DNA of 64,000 nucleotides from Lelliottia amnigena (lineage in GTDB: Bacteria; Pseudomonadota; Gammaproteobacteria; Enterobacterales; Enterobacteriaceae): NCBI GenBank assembly GCA_900635465.1, contig LR134135.1:1302001-1366000 (forward strand). Direction: 5' to 3'. Of the stretch, positions 1 through 8,606 are shown one piece after another. A program made the translations under genes and the position numbers. Every line of letters starts with the position of its first letter. Position 1 is the first letter of the stretch. The notes beneath the pieces are model-generated. The model saw only the letters and a program-made list of their open reading frames with translations, made no database searches and was not told where the DNA came from.

Positions 1-373
1 TCATATTTCCGGGATGGTATTGCGCGATGCGCTACTAAGACGCGGCTGGATCCATCAGATTCGAAGCCGCAGTGACGGCCCGGCTCAGGTCTTTTGTCAT
101 CCGGATTACGAAGGGGAAATCGGGCTTATCATGCCCTATGAAAAAGACTTCTGCGCCAGCTGTAACCGCCTGCGCGTCTCATCGATTGGCAAGTTGCACC
201 TGTGCCTGTTTGGCGACGGCGGCGTCGATCTCCGTGACTTGCTGGAGGATGATGCACAGCAGAACGCCCTTGAAGCGCGGATCGCAGAAGCGTTGACGCA
301 CAAAAAGCAGACCCACTTCCTGCATCAGGGCGACACCGGAATCACACAGAACCTGTCCTACATCGGCGGGTAA
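1..373 (+). CDS. moaA: GTP 3',8-cyclase MoaA, C-terminal part
   Basis: This is the last 124 codons of MoaA; the gene begins left of the window. MoaA is the radical-SAM enzyme that, with MoaC, turns GTP into cyclic pyranopterin monophosphate in molybdenum cofactor synthesis. The visible part holds the C-terminal iron-sulfur cluster cysteines in [12 protein letters not shown] and the downstream LHLCLF, and ends in the conserved double glycine (YIGG), which is functionally important in the family. It is the first gene of a moaABCDE operon, with moaB starting 21 bases after its stop. The molybdenum-cofactor riboswitch that usually precedes moaA lies outside the window. Confidence 0.97.
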   Translation, partial: HISGMVLRDALLRRGWIHQIRSRSDGPAQVFCHPDYEGEIGLIMPYEKDFCASCNRLRVSSIGKLHLCLFGDGGVDLRDLLEDDAQQNALEARIAEALTHKKQTHFLHQGDTGITQNLSYIGG

Positions 374-394
374 TTGGCTTAAAAGGAATCAGAA

Positions 395-907
395 ATGAGT
401 CAGGTCAGCGCAGAGTTTATTCCGACGCGTATTGCTATTCTTACGATTTCAGAACGCCGTGGCGAAGAGGACGATACGTCTGGCCACTGGCTGCGTGACG
501 CGGCGCATGAGGTGGGGCACCATATCGTCGATAAGGCCATCGTCAAAGAGAACCGCTACGCCATTCGTGCGCAGGTTTCACAGTGGATCGCCAGCGACGA
601 CGTGCAGGTCGTGTTGATTAACGGTGGAACGGGTTTGACCGCAGGCGATCAGGCACCGGAAGCGCTGTTGCCGCTGTTTGACCGGGAGGTTGAAGGGTTT
701 GGCGAAGTGTTCCGCATGCTGTCGTTTGAAGAGATTGGCACCTCGACGCTGCAATCACGTGCGGTGGCGGGGATGGCGAACAAAACGCTGATTTTTGCCA
801 TGCCAGGCTCGACCAAAGCCTGCCGTACCGCATGGGAAAATATCATCGCCCCGCAGCTTGATGCCCGCACACGTCCCTGTAATTTTCATCCACATTTAAA
901 GAAATAA
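395..907 (+). CDS. moaB: molybdopterin adenylyltransferase family protein MoaB
   Basis: 170 residues, the usual length for enterobacterial MoaB. The MoCF/MogA-type fold is marked by the [15 protein letters not shown] segment, a molybdopterin-binding signature, at about residues 76-90. MoaB resembles the adenylyltransferase MogA, but in E. coli it is dispensable for cofactor synthesis and its role there is unclear. The ATG is preceded by an AAAGGAATC ribosome-binding site. It lies between moaA and moaC in the operon, with two bases separating it from moaC. Confidence 0.96.
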   Translation: MSQVSAEFIPTRIAILTISERRGEEDDTSGHWLRDAAHEVGHHIVDKAIVKENRYAIRAQVSQWIASDDVQVVLINGGTGLTAGDQAPEALLPLFDREVEGFGEVFRMLSFEEIGTSTLQSRAVAGMANKTLIFAMPGSTKACRTAWENIIAPQLDARTRPCNFHPHLKK

Positions 908-909
908 TT

Positions 910-1395
910 ATGTCGCAACTCACCCATATTAACGCCGCAGGCGAAGCCCATATGGTGGATGTCTCTGCCAAAGCCGAAACGGTGCGCGAAGCGCGTGCCG
1001 AAGCCTTTGTCACTATGCTGCCTGAAACGCTGGCCATGATCATCGACGGCAGCCACCACAAAGGTGATGTGTTTGCTACCGCACGTATCGCCGGGATTCA
1101 GGCGGCGAAACGCACCTGGGATCTCATCCCGCTTTGCCATCCGCTGATGCTAAGTAAAGTCGAAGTAAACCTGCTGGCGGAGCCAGAACACAGCCGCGTG
1201 CGTATCGAATCGTTATGCCGCCTGACCGGTAAAACCGGCGTAGAAATGGAAGCCTTAACGGCGGCTTCCGTGGCGGCACTGACCATTTACGACATGTGCA
1301 AAGCGGTGCAGAAAGATATGGTGATTGGTCCGGTTCGACTGCTGGCGAAAAGCGGCGGCAAATCCGGCGATTTTAAGGCTGACTGTCATGATTAA
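910..1395 (+). CDS. moaC: cyclic pyranopterin monophosphate synthase MoaC
   Basis: 161 residues, full length for MoaC. It converts the 3',8-cyclo-GTP product of MoaA into cyclic pyranopterin monophosphate, the second step of molybdenum cofactor synthesis in the cytoplasm. The conserved LIPLCHPL motif (about residues 74-81) and the [12 protein letters not shown] segment that builds the active site are present, as is the KSGGKSGDF tail. Its last codons overlap the moaD start by eight bases, which suggests translational coupling in the operon. Confidence 0.97.
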   Translation: MSQLTHINAAGEAHMVDVSAKAETVREARAEAFVTMLPETLAMIIDGSHHKGDVFATARIAGIQAAKRTWDLIPLCHPLMLSKVEVNLLAEPEHSRVRIESLCRLTGKTGVEMEALTAASVAALTIYDMCKAVQKDMVIGPVRLLAKSGGKSGDFKADCHD

Positions 1396-1633
1396 GGTTC
1401 TGTTTTTCGCGCAGGTTCGCGAGCTGGTGAATACGGACAGTCTCACAGTTGACGCCTCTTTCGAGACCGTCGACGCGCTGCGCGCCCATCTGGCGGCGCA
1501 AAGCGACCGCTGGGCGCTGGCGCTGGAAGAGGGCAAATTACTGGCCGCCGTCAATCAGACGCTGGTGGATTTCAGCCATCCTGTTAATGCGGGTGATGAA
1601 GTGGCGTTTTTCCCGCCAGTGACGGGAGGTTAA
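1388..1633 (+). CDS. moaD: molybdopterin synthase sulfur-carrier subunit MoaD
   Basis: 81 residues with a ubiquitin-like fold and the diagnostic C-terminal PVTGG. The terminal glycine is adenylated by MoeB and then carries the thiocarboxylate sulfur used by MoaE; moeB is also in this window near 54.5 kb. I chose the ATG at 1388, which overlaps the end of moaC, because it gives the [12 protein letters not shown] start typical of the family. An in-frame start further upstream would only add residues read from within moaC. moaE starts three bases after the stop. Confidence 0.96.
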   Translation: MIKVLFFAQVRELVNTDSLTVDASFETVDALRAHLAAQSDRWALALEEGKLLAAVNQTLVDFSHPVNAGDEVAFFPPVTGG

Positions 1634-1635
1634 CG

Positions 1636-2088
1636 ATGAGCGACACGCGAATCATTGTCAGCCCCGCGCGGTTTAGCGTCGGAACGGAATACACGTGGCT
1701 TGCAGAGCGCGATGAAGACGGCGCGGTCGTCACCTTTACCGGGAAAGTCCGCAACCATAATTTGGGCGACAGCGTCAAAGCGCTGACGCTTGAGCACTAT
1801 CCGGGAATGACCGAAAAATCGCTGGCCGATATCGTGCAAGAGGCGCGCACGCGCTGGGCGTTGGGGCGTATCACGGTGATTCACCGCATCGGTGAAATGT
1901 GGCCGGGTGAAGAAATTGTCTTTGTTGGCGTCACCAGTTCTCACCGCAGCAGCGCGTTTGAAGCGGGAGAATTTATCATGGATTATCTCAAAACGCGGGC
2001 ACCATTCTGGAAGCGCGAGGCCACGCCGGAAGGCGAGCGCTGGGTCGAGTCACGCGACAGCGATAAAGACGCTGCCAGCCGCTGGTAA
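1636..2088 (+). CDS. moaE: molybdopterin synthase catalytic subunit MoaE
   Basis: 150 residues, full length. MoaE binds MoaD and inserts two sulfurs into cyclic pyranopterin monophosphate to make molybdopterin. The VTFTGKVRNHN segment near residue 35 and the EHYPGM and HRIGE motifs match the family; the MKTRAPFWK-type region (here LKTRAPFWKRE) carries the conserved lysines near the active site. A GGAGG ribosome-binding site overlaps the end of moaD. It is the last gene of the operon; ybhL follows after 58 bases with its own Shine-Dalgarno sequence. Confidence 0.97.
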   Translation: MSDTRIIVSPARFSVGTEYTWLAERDEDGAVVTFTGKVRNHNLGDSVKALTLEHYPGMTEKSLADIVQEARTRWALGRITVIHRIGEMWPGEEIVFVGVTSSHRSSAFEAGEFIMDYLKTRAPFWKREATPEGERWVESRDSDKDAASRW

Positions 2089-2146
2089 CCGACGCGCGCA
2101 GATGTGTTAATCTTAACGGTAAATGTCCACTTAATGAGGAGTTATC

Positions 2147-2854
2147 ATGGACCGATTTCCACGTTCGGATTCAATCGTTCAGCAGACCCGTAGCGGCCTG
2201 CAAACGTATATGGCGCAGGTGTACGGCTGGATGACCTGTGGTTTGCTGTTAACCGCGTTTATCGCGTGGTATGCAGCCAATACGCCCGCAGTGATGATGT
2301 TTGTCTTCTCCAGCAAAATCACCTTCTTTGGGCTGATTATCGCGCAGCTGGCGCTGGTCTTTGTGCTCTCCGGTCTCGTGCAAAAGCTCAGCGCGGGGAT
2401 GGCGACCACGCTGTTTATGCTCTATTCGGCGCTCACTGGCCTGACGCTTTCCAGCATTTTTATCGTCTATACCTACTCGTCTATCGCCAGTACCTTCGTG
2501 GTCGCCGGCGGGATGTTTGGTGCGATGAGCCTCTACGGCTACACCACCAAACGTGATTTGAGCGGTTTTGGCAACATGCTGTTTATGGCGCTGATCGGTA
2601 TCGTGCTGGCTTCACTGGTGAACTTCTGGCTGAAAAGCGAAGCGCTGATGTGGGCTGTGACGTATATCGGGGTGATCGTCTTTGTCGGCCTGACCGCGTA
2701 CGACACGCAAAAGCTGAAAAATATCGGTGAGCAGATCGACGTGCGTGACAGCTCAAACCTGCGCAAATACGCCATTCTTGGCGCATTGACGCTGTATCTC
2801 GACTTCATCAACCTGTTCCTGATGCTACTGCGTATTTTCGGCAACCGTCGTTAA
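2147..2854 (+). CDS. ybhL: Bax inhibitor-1 family inner membrane protein YbhL
   Basis: 235 residues with about seven hydrophobic membrane segments and the UPF0005/Bax-inhibitor-1 signature (GLTAYDTQKLK at about residues 182-192, whose aspartate is conserved). Members of the family are integral membrane proteins implicated in ion or pH homeostasis; the exact role of YbhL is not established. An AATGAGGAG ribosome-binding site precedes the ATG. E. coli has a paralogue, ybhM, directly downstream; it is absent here and the next gene is the oppositely oriented ybhN. Confidence 0.95.
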   Translation: MDRFPRSDSIVQQTRSGLQTYMAQVYGWMTCGLLLTAFIAWYAANTPAVMMFVFSSKITFFGLIIAQLALVFVLSGLVQKLSAGMATTLFMLYSALTGLTLSSIFIVYTYSSIASTFVVAGGMFGAMSLYGYTTKRDLSGFGNMLFMALIGIVLASLVNFWLKSEALMWAVTYIGVIVFVGLTAYDTQKLKNIGEQIDVRDSSNLRKYAILGALTLYLDFINLFLMLLRIFGNRR

Positions 2855-2862
2855 TACTCTTT

Positions 2863-2884
2863 CCCTCACCCCTGTGGGTGAGGG
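2863..2884. terminator. hairpin between convergent ybhL and ybhN
   Basis: A perfect nine-base-pair stem, CCCTCACCC with GGGTGAGGG around a CTGT loop, sits between the ybhL and ybhN stop codons. No long T-tract follows. It may end transcription from both sides, and it resembles the palindromic GC-rich repeats seen near 45.96 and 50.15 kb. Confidence 0.6.
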
Positions 2885-2889
2885 AATTA

Positions 2890-3852
2890 TCACTTCGCCA
2901 TCGCCTTCTCGTTTTTCGCCCGCAATTTCTTCGCCCTACTCTCCAGAATCAGATAGCAGACCGTCGCCAGCGCCAGCGGTAAGAAGTAGTACAGCATGCG
3001 ATAGGCCAGCAGCGCGGCGATAATCTTGCCGTGAGAAACATGTTCCCCCGCCAGCAGCGCAATAAACACCGCTTCGAGTACGCCGATCCCCGCCGGGATA
3101 TGCACGATGACGCCCGCGATACTGCTCACCAGCAGCACGCCCAGGACAAAGAAATAGTTCACGTCTTCGCCGATCAACAGCCAAATGATCGCGCCCATCA
3201 CCATCCAGTTGGCGCTGGAAATCGCCATCTGCATCAGGGCAAATTTCCACGTCGGCAGAACCAGTTTTTGCCCTTTGATGGTCATGTGGCGATGTTTGGC
3301 GAACGCGCAAGCCCAAAGATACACCGCGATAATCAGCAGCAGAACGATACCCAAAATCCGCAGCGTGGTTTCGTCGATATACCAGTGCGCCGGTAACTGC
3401 ACCACGCCGATGGTAAAGATCACCCCACCGAGCAGAATATAGCCCAGCCAGTTGGTGGTAATACTCAGTGAAAAAATGCGCGTGATGGTACTGCTCGGCA
3501 GCCCAAGCCGCGAGTAAAGCCGGTAGCGCATCCCGATGCCGCCCACCCACGTGCTGAGCGTCAGGTTAAAGGCATAGCAGATAAACGACACCAGCATCAC
3601 CTGGCGTTTTGCCAGCTTATGCCCGCAATAGGCGCGTCCGAGTAAATCATAACAGCCATAAATCAGATAACTCACAACCACCAGCCCGACGGCGCTGAGC
3701 AGCACCGTGCGGTTATAGTTGCGGATAACTTTCCAGACCTCTTCCCAGTCAATTTTCTGCGCGTACACCACCAATAGAACAATGACCGCGATAAAAAAGA
3801 GCCAGGTGAGGATTTTTTTGGCCATTCGCCAGCGAGGATGTGATTTGCTCAT
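2890..3852 (-). CDS. ybhN: YbhN-type inner membrane protein (lysylphosphatidylglycerol synthase-like fold)
   Basis: 320 residues from the native-type start MSKSHPRW at 3852. It is a polytopic membrane protein of the UPF0104 / lysylphosphatidylglycerol synthase transmembrane family with about eight hydrophobic segments, including [15 protein letters not shown] near the N-terminus. Its biochemical role is unknown; genetic linkage to clsB suggests a link to membrane lipids. Here it is continuous in frame with clsB because of an extra G in the run at 3863-3868. The ATG lies within TAATGAG, so it could still be translated separately. It is the last gene of a ybhP-clsB-ybhN unit. Confidence 0.85.
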   Translation of the reverse strand: MSKSHPRWRMAKKILTWLFFIAVIVLLVVYAQKIDWEEVWKVIRNYNRTVLLSAVGLVVVSYLIYGCYDLLGRAYCGHKLAKRQVMLVSFICYAFNLTLSTWVGGIGMRYRLYSRLGLPSSTITRIFSLSITTNWLGYILLGGVIFTIGVVQLPAHWYIDETTLRILGIVLLLIIAVYLWACAFAKHRHMTIKGQKLVLPTWKFALMQMAISSANWMVMGAIIWLLIGEDVNYFFVLGVLLVSSIAGVIVHIPAGIGVLEAVFIALLAGEHVSHGKIIAALLAYRMLYYFLPLALATVCYLILESRAKKLRAKNEKAMAK

Positions 3853-5094
3853 TATGGCTTCACCCCCCGTGTTTTCGGCTTCAACGCGATCCTGAGTTTC
3901 CATTGTAGGTTGAACCGGTGCCGGGACCTGCGCCAGTTTAGGCGTGTGCGCGGGCAGCCAGCCGACAAGCGCCGGGAAGTGTCGCAGGAAGTGGAACACC
4001 ACCACGCTTTTGGTCAAATTCCACCAGGTGCGTTTGGGCACCATTGAATCGTCCACCCGCACGCAGTCGCGGGCGATAATACCTGTCAGGTTATCGCGCA
4101 AGGTCTGGTTAAATTCACGATCGTGGATAATCAAGTTGGCCTCAAGATTCAGCGACAGGCTCAGGGGATCGAGATTACTGGAGCCGACGGTGGCCCAGTG
4201 ATCGTCCATCAGTGCGACTTTGCCGTGCAGGGGACGACGACGATATTCATAAATCTGCACGCCGCCTTTGACTAAATAATCGTACAGCAGCCGTGCGCCG
4301 ACGGTGACAATCGGCATATCCGGCTCGCCCTGCACAATCAGTTTGACCCGCACACCGCGTCGTGCGGCATTGCGCATGGCGTGCAGCAGGCGATAGCCCG
4401 GGAAGAAATAGGCGTTCGCGATAATCACTTCACGCTTCGCGTTGGCCAGCATTTTCAAATAATGCCGTTCGATATCGTCACGATGCTCTTCATTGTCGCG
4501 CCAGATGAACAGCGCCTGCGCTTCGCCCGGCTGACGGTTCTCTTCCGGACGATGACGGCGTTTCCACCACCGACGCGTCACGGATTCACCGGGCAAGTTT
4601 TCCAGCTCGAACTGCAAAATATCCTGAACTACCGGGCCTTCGACGCGTATCGCATAATCCTGTTTGGCTTCGGGGCCGTAATCGGACATGTGCTCATCGG
4701 AATAGTTAATCCCGCCGACAAAGGCAACAGCGTCATCCACCACCACGATTTTGCGGTGCATCCGACGGAAGACGTTGGTGCGCATACCCAGCAGAGGAGG
4801 GCGCGGATCGTAATAACGAAACACCACGCCCGCCGAGGTGAGTTCGTTGACAAATTCGTCGCTCAAATCGGGTGAGCCGTAGCCATCAAGCAGCACTTCA
4901 ACTTTGACGCTGCGCTGTGCGGCTCGCAAAATGGCCTCATGAAGCTGACGGCCAACGCCATCTTCAAACCAGATAAACGTTTCCAGAATCACCCTGTGCT
5001 GGGCCTTATCAAGCGCGGCATACACGGCTGGATAATACTCGTCACCATTCTCCAGCAGCGTGATCCGGTTTCCTTCTCGCCATGAACATTTCAT
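2890..5094 (-). CDS. clsB: ClsB cardiolipin synthase joined in frame to YbhN
   Basis: One uninterrupted reading frame encodes both cardiolipin synthase B and YbhN, which are separate genes in E. coli. The ClsB part (about 413 residues) is a phospholipase-D-family enzyme with two HKD motifs, HRKIVVVDD at about residues 114-122 and HGKVALMDD at about 295-303. It makes cardiolipin at the inner membrane. The start is the ATG at 5094, which overlaps the ybhP stop as ATGA. At the join the sequence has six G (complement of 3863-3868). With five G the frame would end at a TAA overlapping the ybhN ATG as TAATG. So the fusion most likely comes from a one-base insertion, real or artefactual. Confidence 0.85.
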   Translation of the reverse strand: MKCSWREGNRITLLENGDEYYPAVYAALDKAQHRVILETFIWFEDGVGRQLHEAILRAAQRSVKVEVLLDGYGSPDLSDEFVNELTSAGVVFRYYDPRPPLLGMRTNVFRRMHRKIVVVDDAVAFVGGINYSDEHMSDYGPEAKQDYAIRVEGPVVQDILQFELENLPGESVTRRWWKRRHRPEENRQPGEAQALFIWRDNEEHRDDIERHYLKMLANAKREVIIANAYFFPGYRLLHAMRNAARRGVRVKLIVQGEPDMPIVTVGARLLYDYLVKGGVQIYEYRRRPLHGKVALMDDHWATVGSSNLDPLSLSLNLEANLIIHDREFNQTLRDNLTGIIARDCVRVDDSMVPKRTWWNLTKSVVVFHFLRHFPALVGWLPAHTPKLAQVPAPVQPTMETQDRVEAENTGGEAIMSKSHPRWRMAKKILTWLFFIAVIVLLVVYAQKIDWEEVWKVIRNYNRTVLLSAVGLVVVSYLIYGCYDLLGRAYCGHKLAKRQVMLVSFICYAFNLTLSTWVGGIGMRYRLYSRLGLPSSTITRIFSLSITTNWLGYILLGGVIFTIGVVQLPAHWYIDETTLRILGIVLLLIIAVYLWACAFAKHRHMTIKGQKLVLPTWKFALMQMAISSANWMVMGAIIWLLIGEDVNYFFVLGVLLVSSIAGVIVHIPAGIGVLEAVFIALLAGEHVSHGKIIAALLAYRMLYYFLPLALATVCYLILESRAKKLRAKNEKAMAK

Positions 5095-5852
5095 AAGTGA
5101 ATCTCCGCACTTAAAGGGGCGTGGTCGGATAAATGACGCCATGTACGCAGCGCCAGCGCAGTTGGGCTGCTGGCGTGCGCGTTTTTGACATAAATTCGGT
5201 CGAGGCGAAGCAACGGGAAACTCACCGGGAAGGTCCGCGCCGGACGCCCGTGCGCGCGCGTAAAGATCTCATCCAGCCCGGCGTGAGCTTTCAGCGGACG
5301 GTTGGCGCGCTGCCGCCAGTCGTTGAAATCGCCCGCGACGACCACCGGTTCGCCTTCGGGGAGGGCATTCACCCATTTCGCCATCATGTTCAGCTGTGCC
5401 TGACGGTGTGCTTCGCGCAGGCCCAGATGGACGCACCCGACGTGAATCGGAAACGCCAGTTCCGGTGGCGTAATCCGACAGTAAAGTAGCCCGCGCTTTT
5501 CGCTCTCGCCCACTGAAACGTCGTGATTTTCATAATGTTCGATGGGAAAGCGCGACAGAACCGCATTACCGTGATGCCCTTCAGGGTAGACGGCGTTGCG
5601 CCCGTAGGCGTAGTCACTCCACATGGTATCGGCCAAAAATTCATAATGTGTCGTGTCTGGCCAGTTTTCGACATGCATAGGGTGAATCTCATGCGCGCCC
5701 ATCACCTCTTGCAGGCACACGATATCTGCGCCGACGGTGCGTACCGCGTCCCGCAACTCGGGTAAAATGAAGCGGCGGTTAAATGCCGTGAAGCCCTTGT
5801 GTGTGTTTATCGTCAATATTTTTAATGAAAAATGCCGGTTTTTTTGCGTCAT
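5091..5852 (-). CDS. ybhP: endonuclease/exonuclease/phosphatase-family protein YbhP
   Basis: 253 residues of the Mg-dependent endonuclease/exonuclease/phosphatase superfamily. The visible catalytic motifs are LQEV (metal-binding glutamate), GDFNDW (about residues 179-184) and SDHAPL near the C-terminus. The substrate is not known; being the first gene of the ybhP-clsB-ybhN unit suggests lipid or phosphodiester metabolism, which is inference. No signal peptide is evident. The TGA stop overlaps the clsB ATG. The gene is divergent from ybhQ, and the 133 bases between them hold both promoters. Confidence 0.93.
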   Translation of the reverse strand: MTQKNRHFSLKILTINTHKGFTAFNRRFILPELRDAVRTVGADIVCLQEVMGAHEIHPMHVENWPDTTHYEFLADTMWSDYAYGRNAVYPEGHHGNAVLSRFPIEHYENHDVSVGESEKRGLLYCRITPPELAFPIHVGCVHLGLREAHRQAQLNMMAKWVNALPEGEPVVVAGDFNDWRQRANRPLKAHAGLDEIFTRAHGRPARTFPVSFPLLRLDRIYVKNAHASSPTALALRTWRHLSDHAPLSAEIHL

Positions 5853-5985
5853 ATTTTCCTGCCAGCGTCACTATCCTGATGAAAATAAAGTGTAGTCGGC
5901 GTCACAAAAAGATGCGGCGTTACGGAATTTTCCGTAAAGTGCGGTACTCTGAACTAGTAGAGAAATATCCTTCAGGAGAGAAGCC

Positions 5986-6396
5986 ATGAAGTGGCAACAA
6001 CGCATTCGCGTCGCAACTGGCCTCAGTTGCTGGCAGATTATGTTGCATTTACTGGTCGTGGCGGCACTGGTAATGGGCTGGATGAGCGGCGCGCTGGTGC
6101 GTGTCGGCTTAGGGTTATGCGTCATGTATGGCGTGACCGTGCTGTCGATGCTGTTTTTGCAGCGTCACCACGACGCACGTTGGCGCGAAGTGGGTGATGT
6201 GCTCGAAGAGCTCACCACCACCTGGTATTTTGGTGCGGCAATGATTGTGCTGTGGCTGTTGTCACGCGTGCTGCAAAACAACCTGTTGCTGGCCCTGGCG
6301 GGTCTGGCAATCCTTGCAGGACCCGCAGTGGTCTCATTACTGACTAAAGAGAAAAAGTTACGCAATATTGCGTCTAAACATCGCGTACGCCACTGA
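5986..6396 (+). CDS. ybhQ: inner membrane protein YbhQ
   Basis: 136 residues with four predicted membrane segments and a basic C-terminal tail ([17 protein letters not shown]). It matches E. coli YbhQ over its length; the function is unknown. A TTCAGGAGAG ribosome-binding site precedes the ATG. Its 3' end overlaps the 3' end of ybhR, which is on the opposite strand, by 39 bases. Confidence 0.92.
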   Translation: MKWQQRIRVATGLSCWQIMLHLLVVAALVMGWMSGALVRVGLGLCVMYGVTVLSMLFLQRHHDARWREVGDVLEELTTTWYFGAAMIVLWLLSRVLQNNLLLALAGLAILAGPAVVSLLTKEKKLRNIASKHRVRH

Positions 6397-7464
6397 GCCT
6401 GTCGTGGCCGCTATGACCAGTAGCGGCCACAAACTTCCCCACACAATATCCATGCTCGCATCCTTCAGATAAATTTGTTTCGTGATATCCGTAAAGTGCC
6501 TGATGGGATTCACCCACGTCAGATCCTGTAGCCAGACCGGCATGTTTTCGACTGGTGACACGTAGCCCGACAGCAAAATCGCCGGCATCATAAAGACAAA
6601 CACGCCGATAAACGCCTGCTGTTGCGTGGAACACAGCGCTGAAATCAGCAGACCGAATCCCACCAGCGATAACCCGTAGATAAGCATCGTGAAGTAAAAC
6701 AGCGCCAGCGATCCGGCAAATGGAATCTGATACGCCCAGATGCCAATTCCCAACACAATGCTGGCCTGGAACGTGGCGACGATCAGCGCGGGAACGGCTT
6801 TTCCAACAAATATCTGCCAGGTGGCAAGGGGAGACACCAGCAGCTGATCGAGCGTCCCTTGTTCACGTTCACGCGCGACCGACAGTGACGTCACGATCAT
6901 CACCCCAATGGTGGTGATCATGGCGATCAGCGATGGCACGACAAACCATTTGTAATCCAGATTCGGGTTGTACCAGTTGCGCACTACCAGCTCGCTGTTG
7001 TTCGGTTTCGGCTTACCGTCCATCAGCTCCTGCTGATAATTCTTCACCACCTGTTGCAGGTAATTCGCCGCAATCTGTGCGCTGTTGGAGTTACGCCCGT
7101 CAAGAATCAGCTGCATCGGCGCGGTCTGGAAGGTATCCAGGTTACGCGAGAAATCAGCCGGGAAACGCACCAGCAGCAGCGCCTTTTGCGTGTCGATGGT
7201 CGGTTTGATCTCCTGCGGACTTTTCAGCAGCAGCACGTGGGTAAAGGCTTTGGCACGGGCGAAACGCTGAGTCAGCTCGACCGAATGTTTACCGTTGTCT
7301 TCATTGTAAATCGCGATAGTAGCGTTGGTGACCTCAAGCGTGGCGGCAAACGGAAACAGCAGCACCTGAATCAGCACCGGCAGCACCAGAATCGCGCGGG
7401 TCTGCGGCTCACGCAGCAGGGATTGCAGCTCTTTGCGAATTAACGTCCATAGACGATGAAACAT
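6358..7464 (-). CDS. ybhR: ABC-2 type transporter permease YbhR
   Basis: 368 residues: one N-terminal membrane segment, a large soluble loop to about residue 170, then five or so membrane segments, with the [18 protein letters not shown] motif of ABC-2 permeases at about 200-217. With YbhS, the ATPase YbhF and the membrane-fusion protein YbhG it forms an efflux pump that has been linked in E. coli to cefoperazone tolerance and to Na+/Li+ transport. It is the last gene of cecR-ybhGFSR and starts nine bases after ybhS. The 3' end runs 39 bases into ybhQ on the other strand. Confidence 0.95.
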   Translation of the reverse strand: MFHRLWTLIRKELQSLLREPQTRAILVLPVLIQVLLFPFAATLEVTNATIAIYNEDNGKHSVELTQRFARAKAFTHVLLLKSPQEIKPTIDTQKALLLVRFPADFSRNLDTFQTAPMQLILDGRNSNSAQIAANYLQQVVKNYQQELMDGKPKPNNSELVVRNWYNPNLDYKWFVVPSLIAMITTIGVMIVTSLSVAREREQGTLDQLLVSPLATWQIFVGKAVPALIVATFQASIVLGIGIWAYQIPFAGSLALFYFTMLIYGLSLVGFGLLISALCSTQQQAFIGVFVFMMPAILLSGYVSPVENMPVWLQDLTWVNPIRHFTDITKQIYLKDASMDIVWGSLWPLLVIAATTGSVAYAMFRRNIA

Positions 7465-7473
7465 AATTTCCCC

Positions 7474-8606
7474 TTAATCCAGCCGCCGCTTGGTTTTCAT
7501 CCATGTCAGACCGATAAACATCACCGCCGACGCCATTAAAAACAGAATATTGATCACTAACACCGACGGAATATTGCCCGCCAGAAACAGGCTTTGCAGC
7601 GTATTAACGAAATACCGCGCCGGGATGATATAGGTCACCGCACGGATAATCGCCGGCATGCTGTCAATCTGGAAAATAAACCCGGACAGCATAATCGACG
7701 GCAGAAACGCGGCGTTCAGCGCCACCTGCGCGGCGTTAAACTGGTTGCGGGTAATGGTCGAAATCAACAGCCCCATCCCGAGCGTGCTGAGCAAAAACAG
7801 GCTGGTGATCAGGAACAGCAGAATCAGCGAGCCGCGATAGGGCACGCCGAGGATAAACACCGACACCAGCATGCACAGCAGCATCGCCAGCATGCCCAGA
7901 AAATAGTACGGAATCAGTTTACACAGCAGCAGCTCCACGCGGGTGACTTCGGTCGAGAGCAACGCTTCCATCGTGCCGCGCTCCCATTCGCGGGCGATCA
8001 CCAGTGAGGTCAGGATCGCGCCAATGACGGTCATGATAATCGTCACCGCGCCGGGATGATAAAGTGCTGGCTGATCGCCGCCGGGTTAAACCAGTAGCGG
8101 GTTTGCACGTCGATCAGCGGTTCAAATTTTTCCCCGCGATCTTCCGCGCGCTGCATTTGCCACAGCTGCCAGATCCCCTCGGCGTAGCCTTGCACGAAGT
8201 TAGCGGTATTCGGCTCGCTGCCGTCGGTGATCACCTGAATCGGTGCGTCGGTATTTGCTCGCGCCATGTTGGCGGCAAAATCGACCGGAATGACGATCAG
8301 CCCGCGAATGCGCCCGGCCTGCATTTTCTGAACCAGTTCCTGCCGGTTATCGCTGATAGTGGCGTCGATATACGGCGAGCCGGTCAGGGCATGGGTAAAA
8401 TCGAGCGCCTCTTCGCTCTGCTGTTCCAGCAAAATCCCCACCCGCAGCTTGCTGGAGTCGAGGTTAATGCCGTAACCGAAAATAAACAGCAACAGCAGAG
8501 GGATCACCACCGCAATCAACCAGCTGCTCGGATCGCGCACGATCTGCCGCGTCTCTTTGACGCACAGGGCGCGCACCCGGCGCCAGGATAAGCTTTTATG
8601 ACTCAC
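7474..8606 (-). pseudogene. ybhS: ABC-2 permease YbhS, reading frame split once
   Basis: The two halves together match YbhS (about 377 residues): the N-terminal half ends after SQHFIIPAR and the second half opens at [15 protein letters not shown]. Adding one C to the CC at 8051-8052 (GG to GGG on the coding strand) restores FIIPGAVTI and one intact frame. The start is taken as GTG at 8606, giving [11 protein letters not shown]; an upstream ATG would extend into ybhF. The ABC-2 permease motif [16 protein letters not shown] is intact. Since ybhF next to it has seven similar breaks, a base-calling error is more likely than a true pseudogene. Confidence 0.88.
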
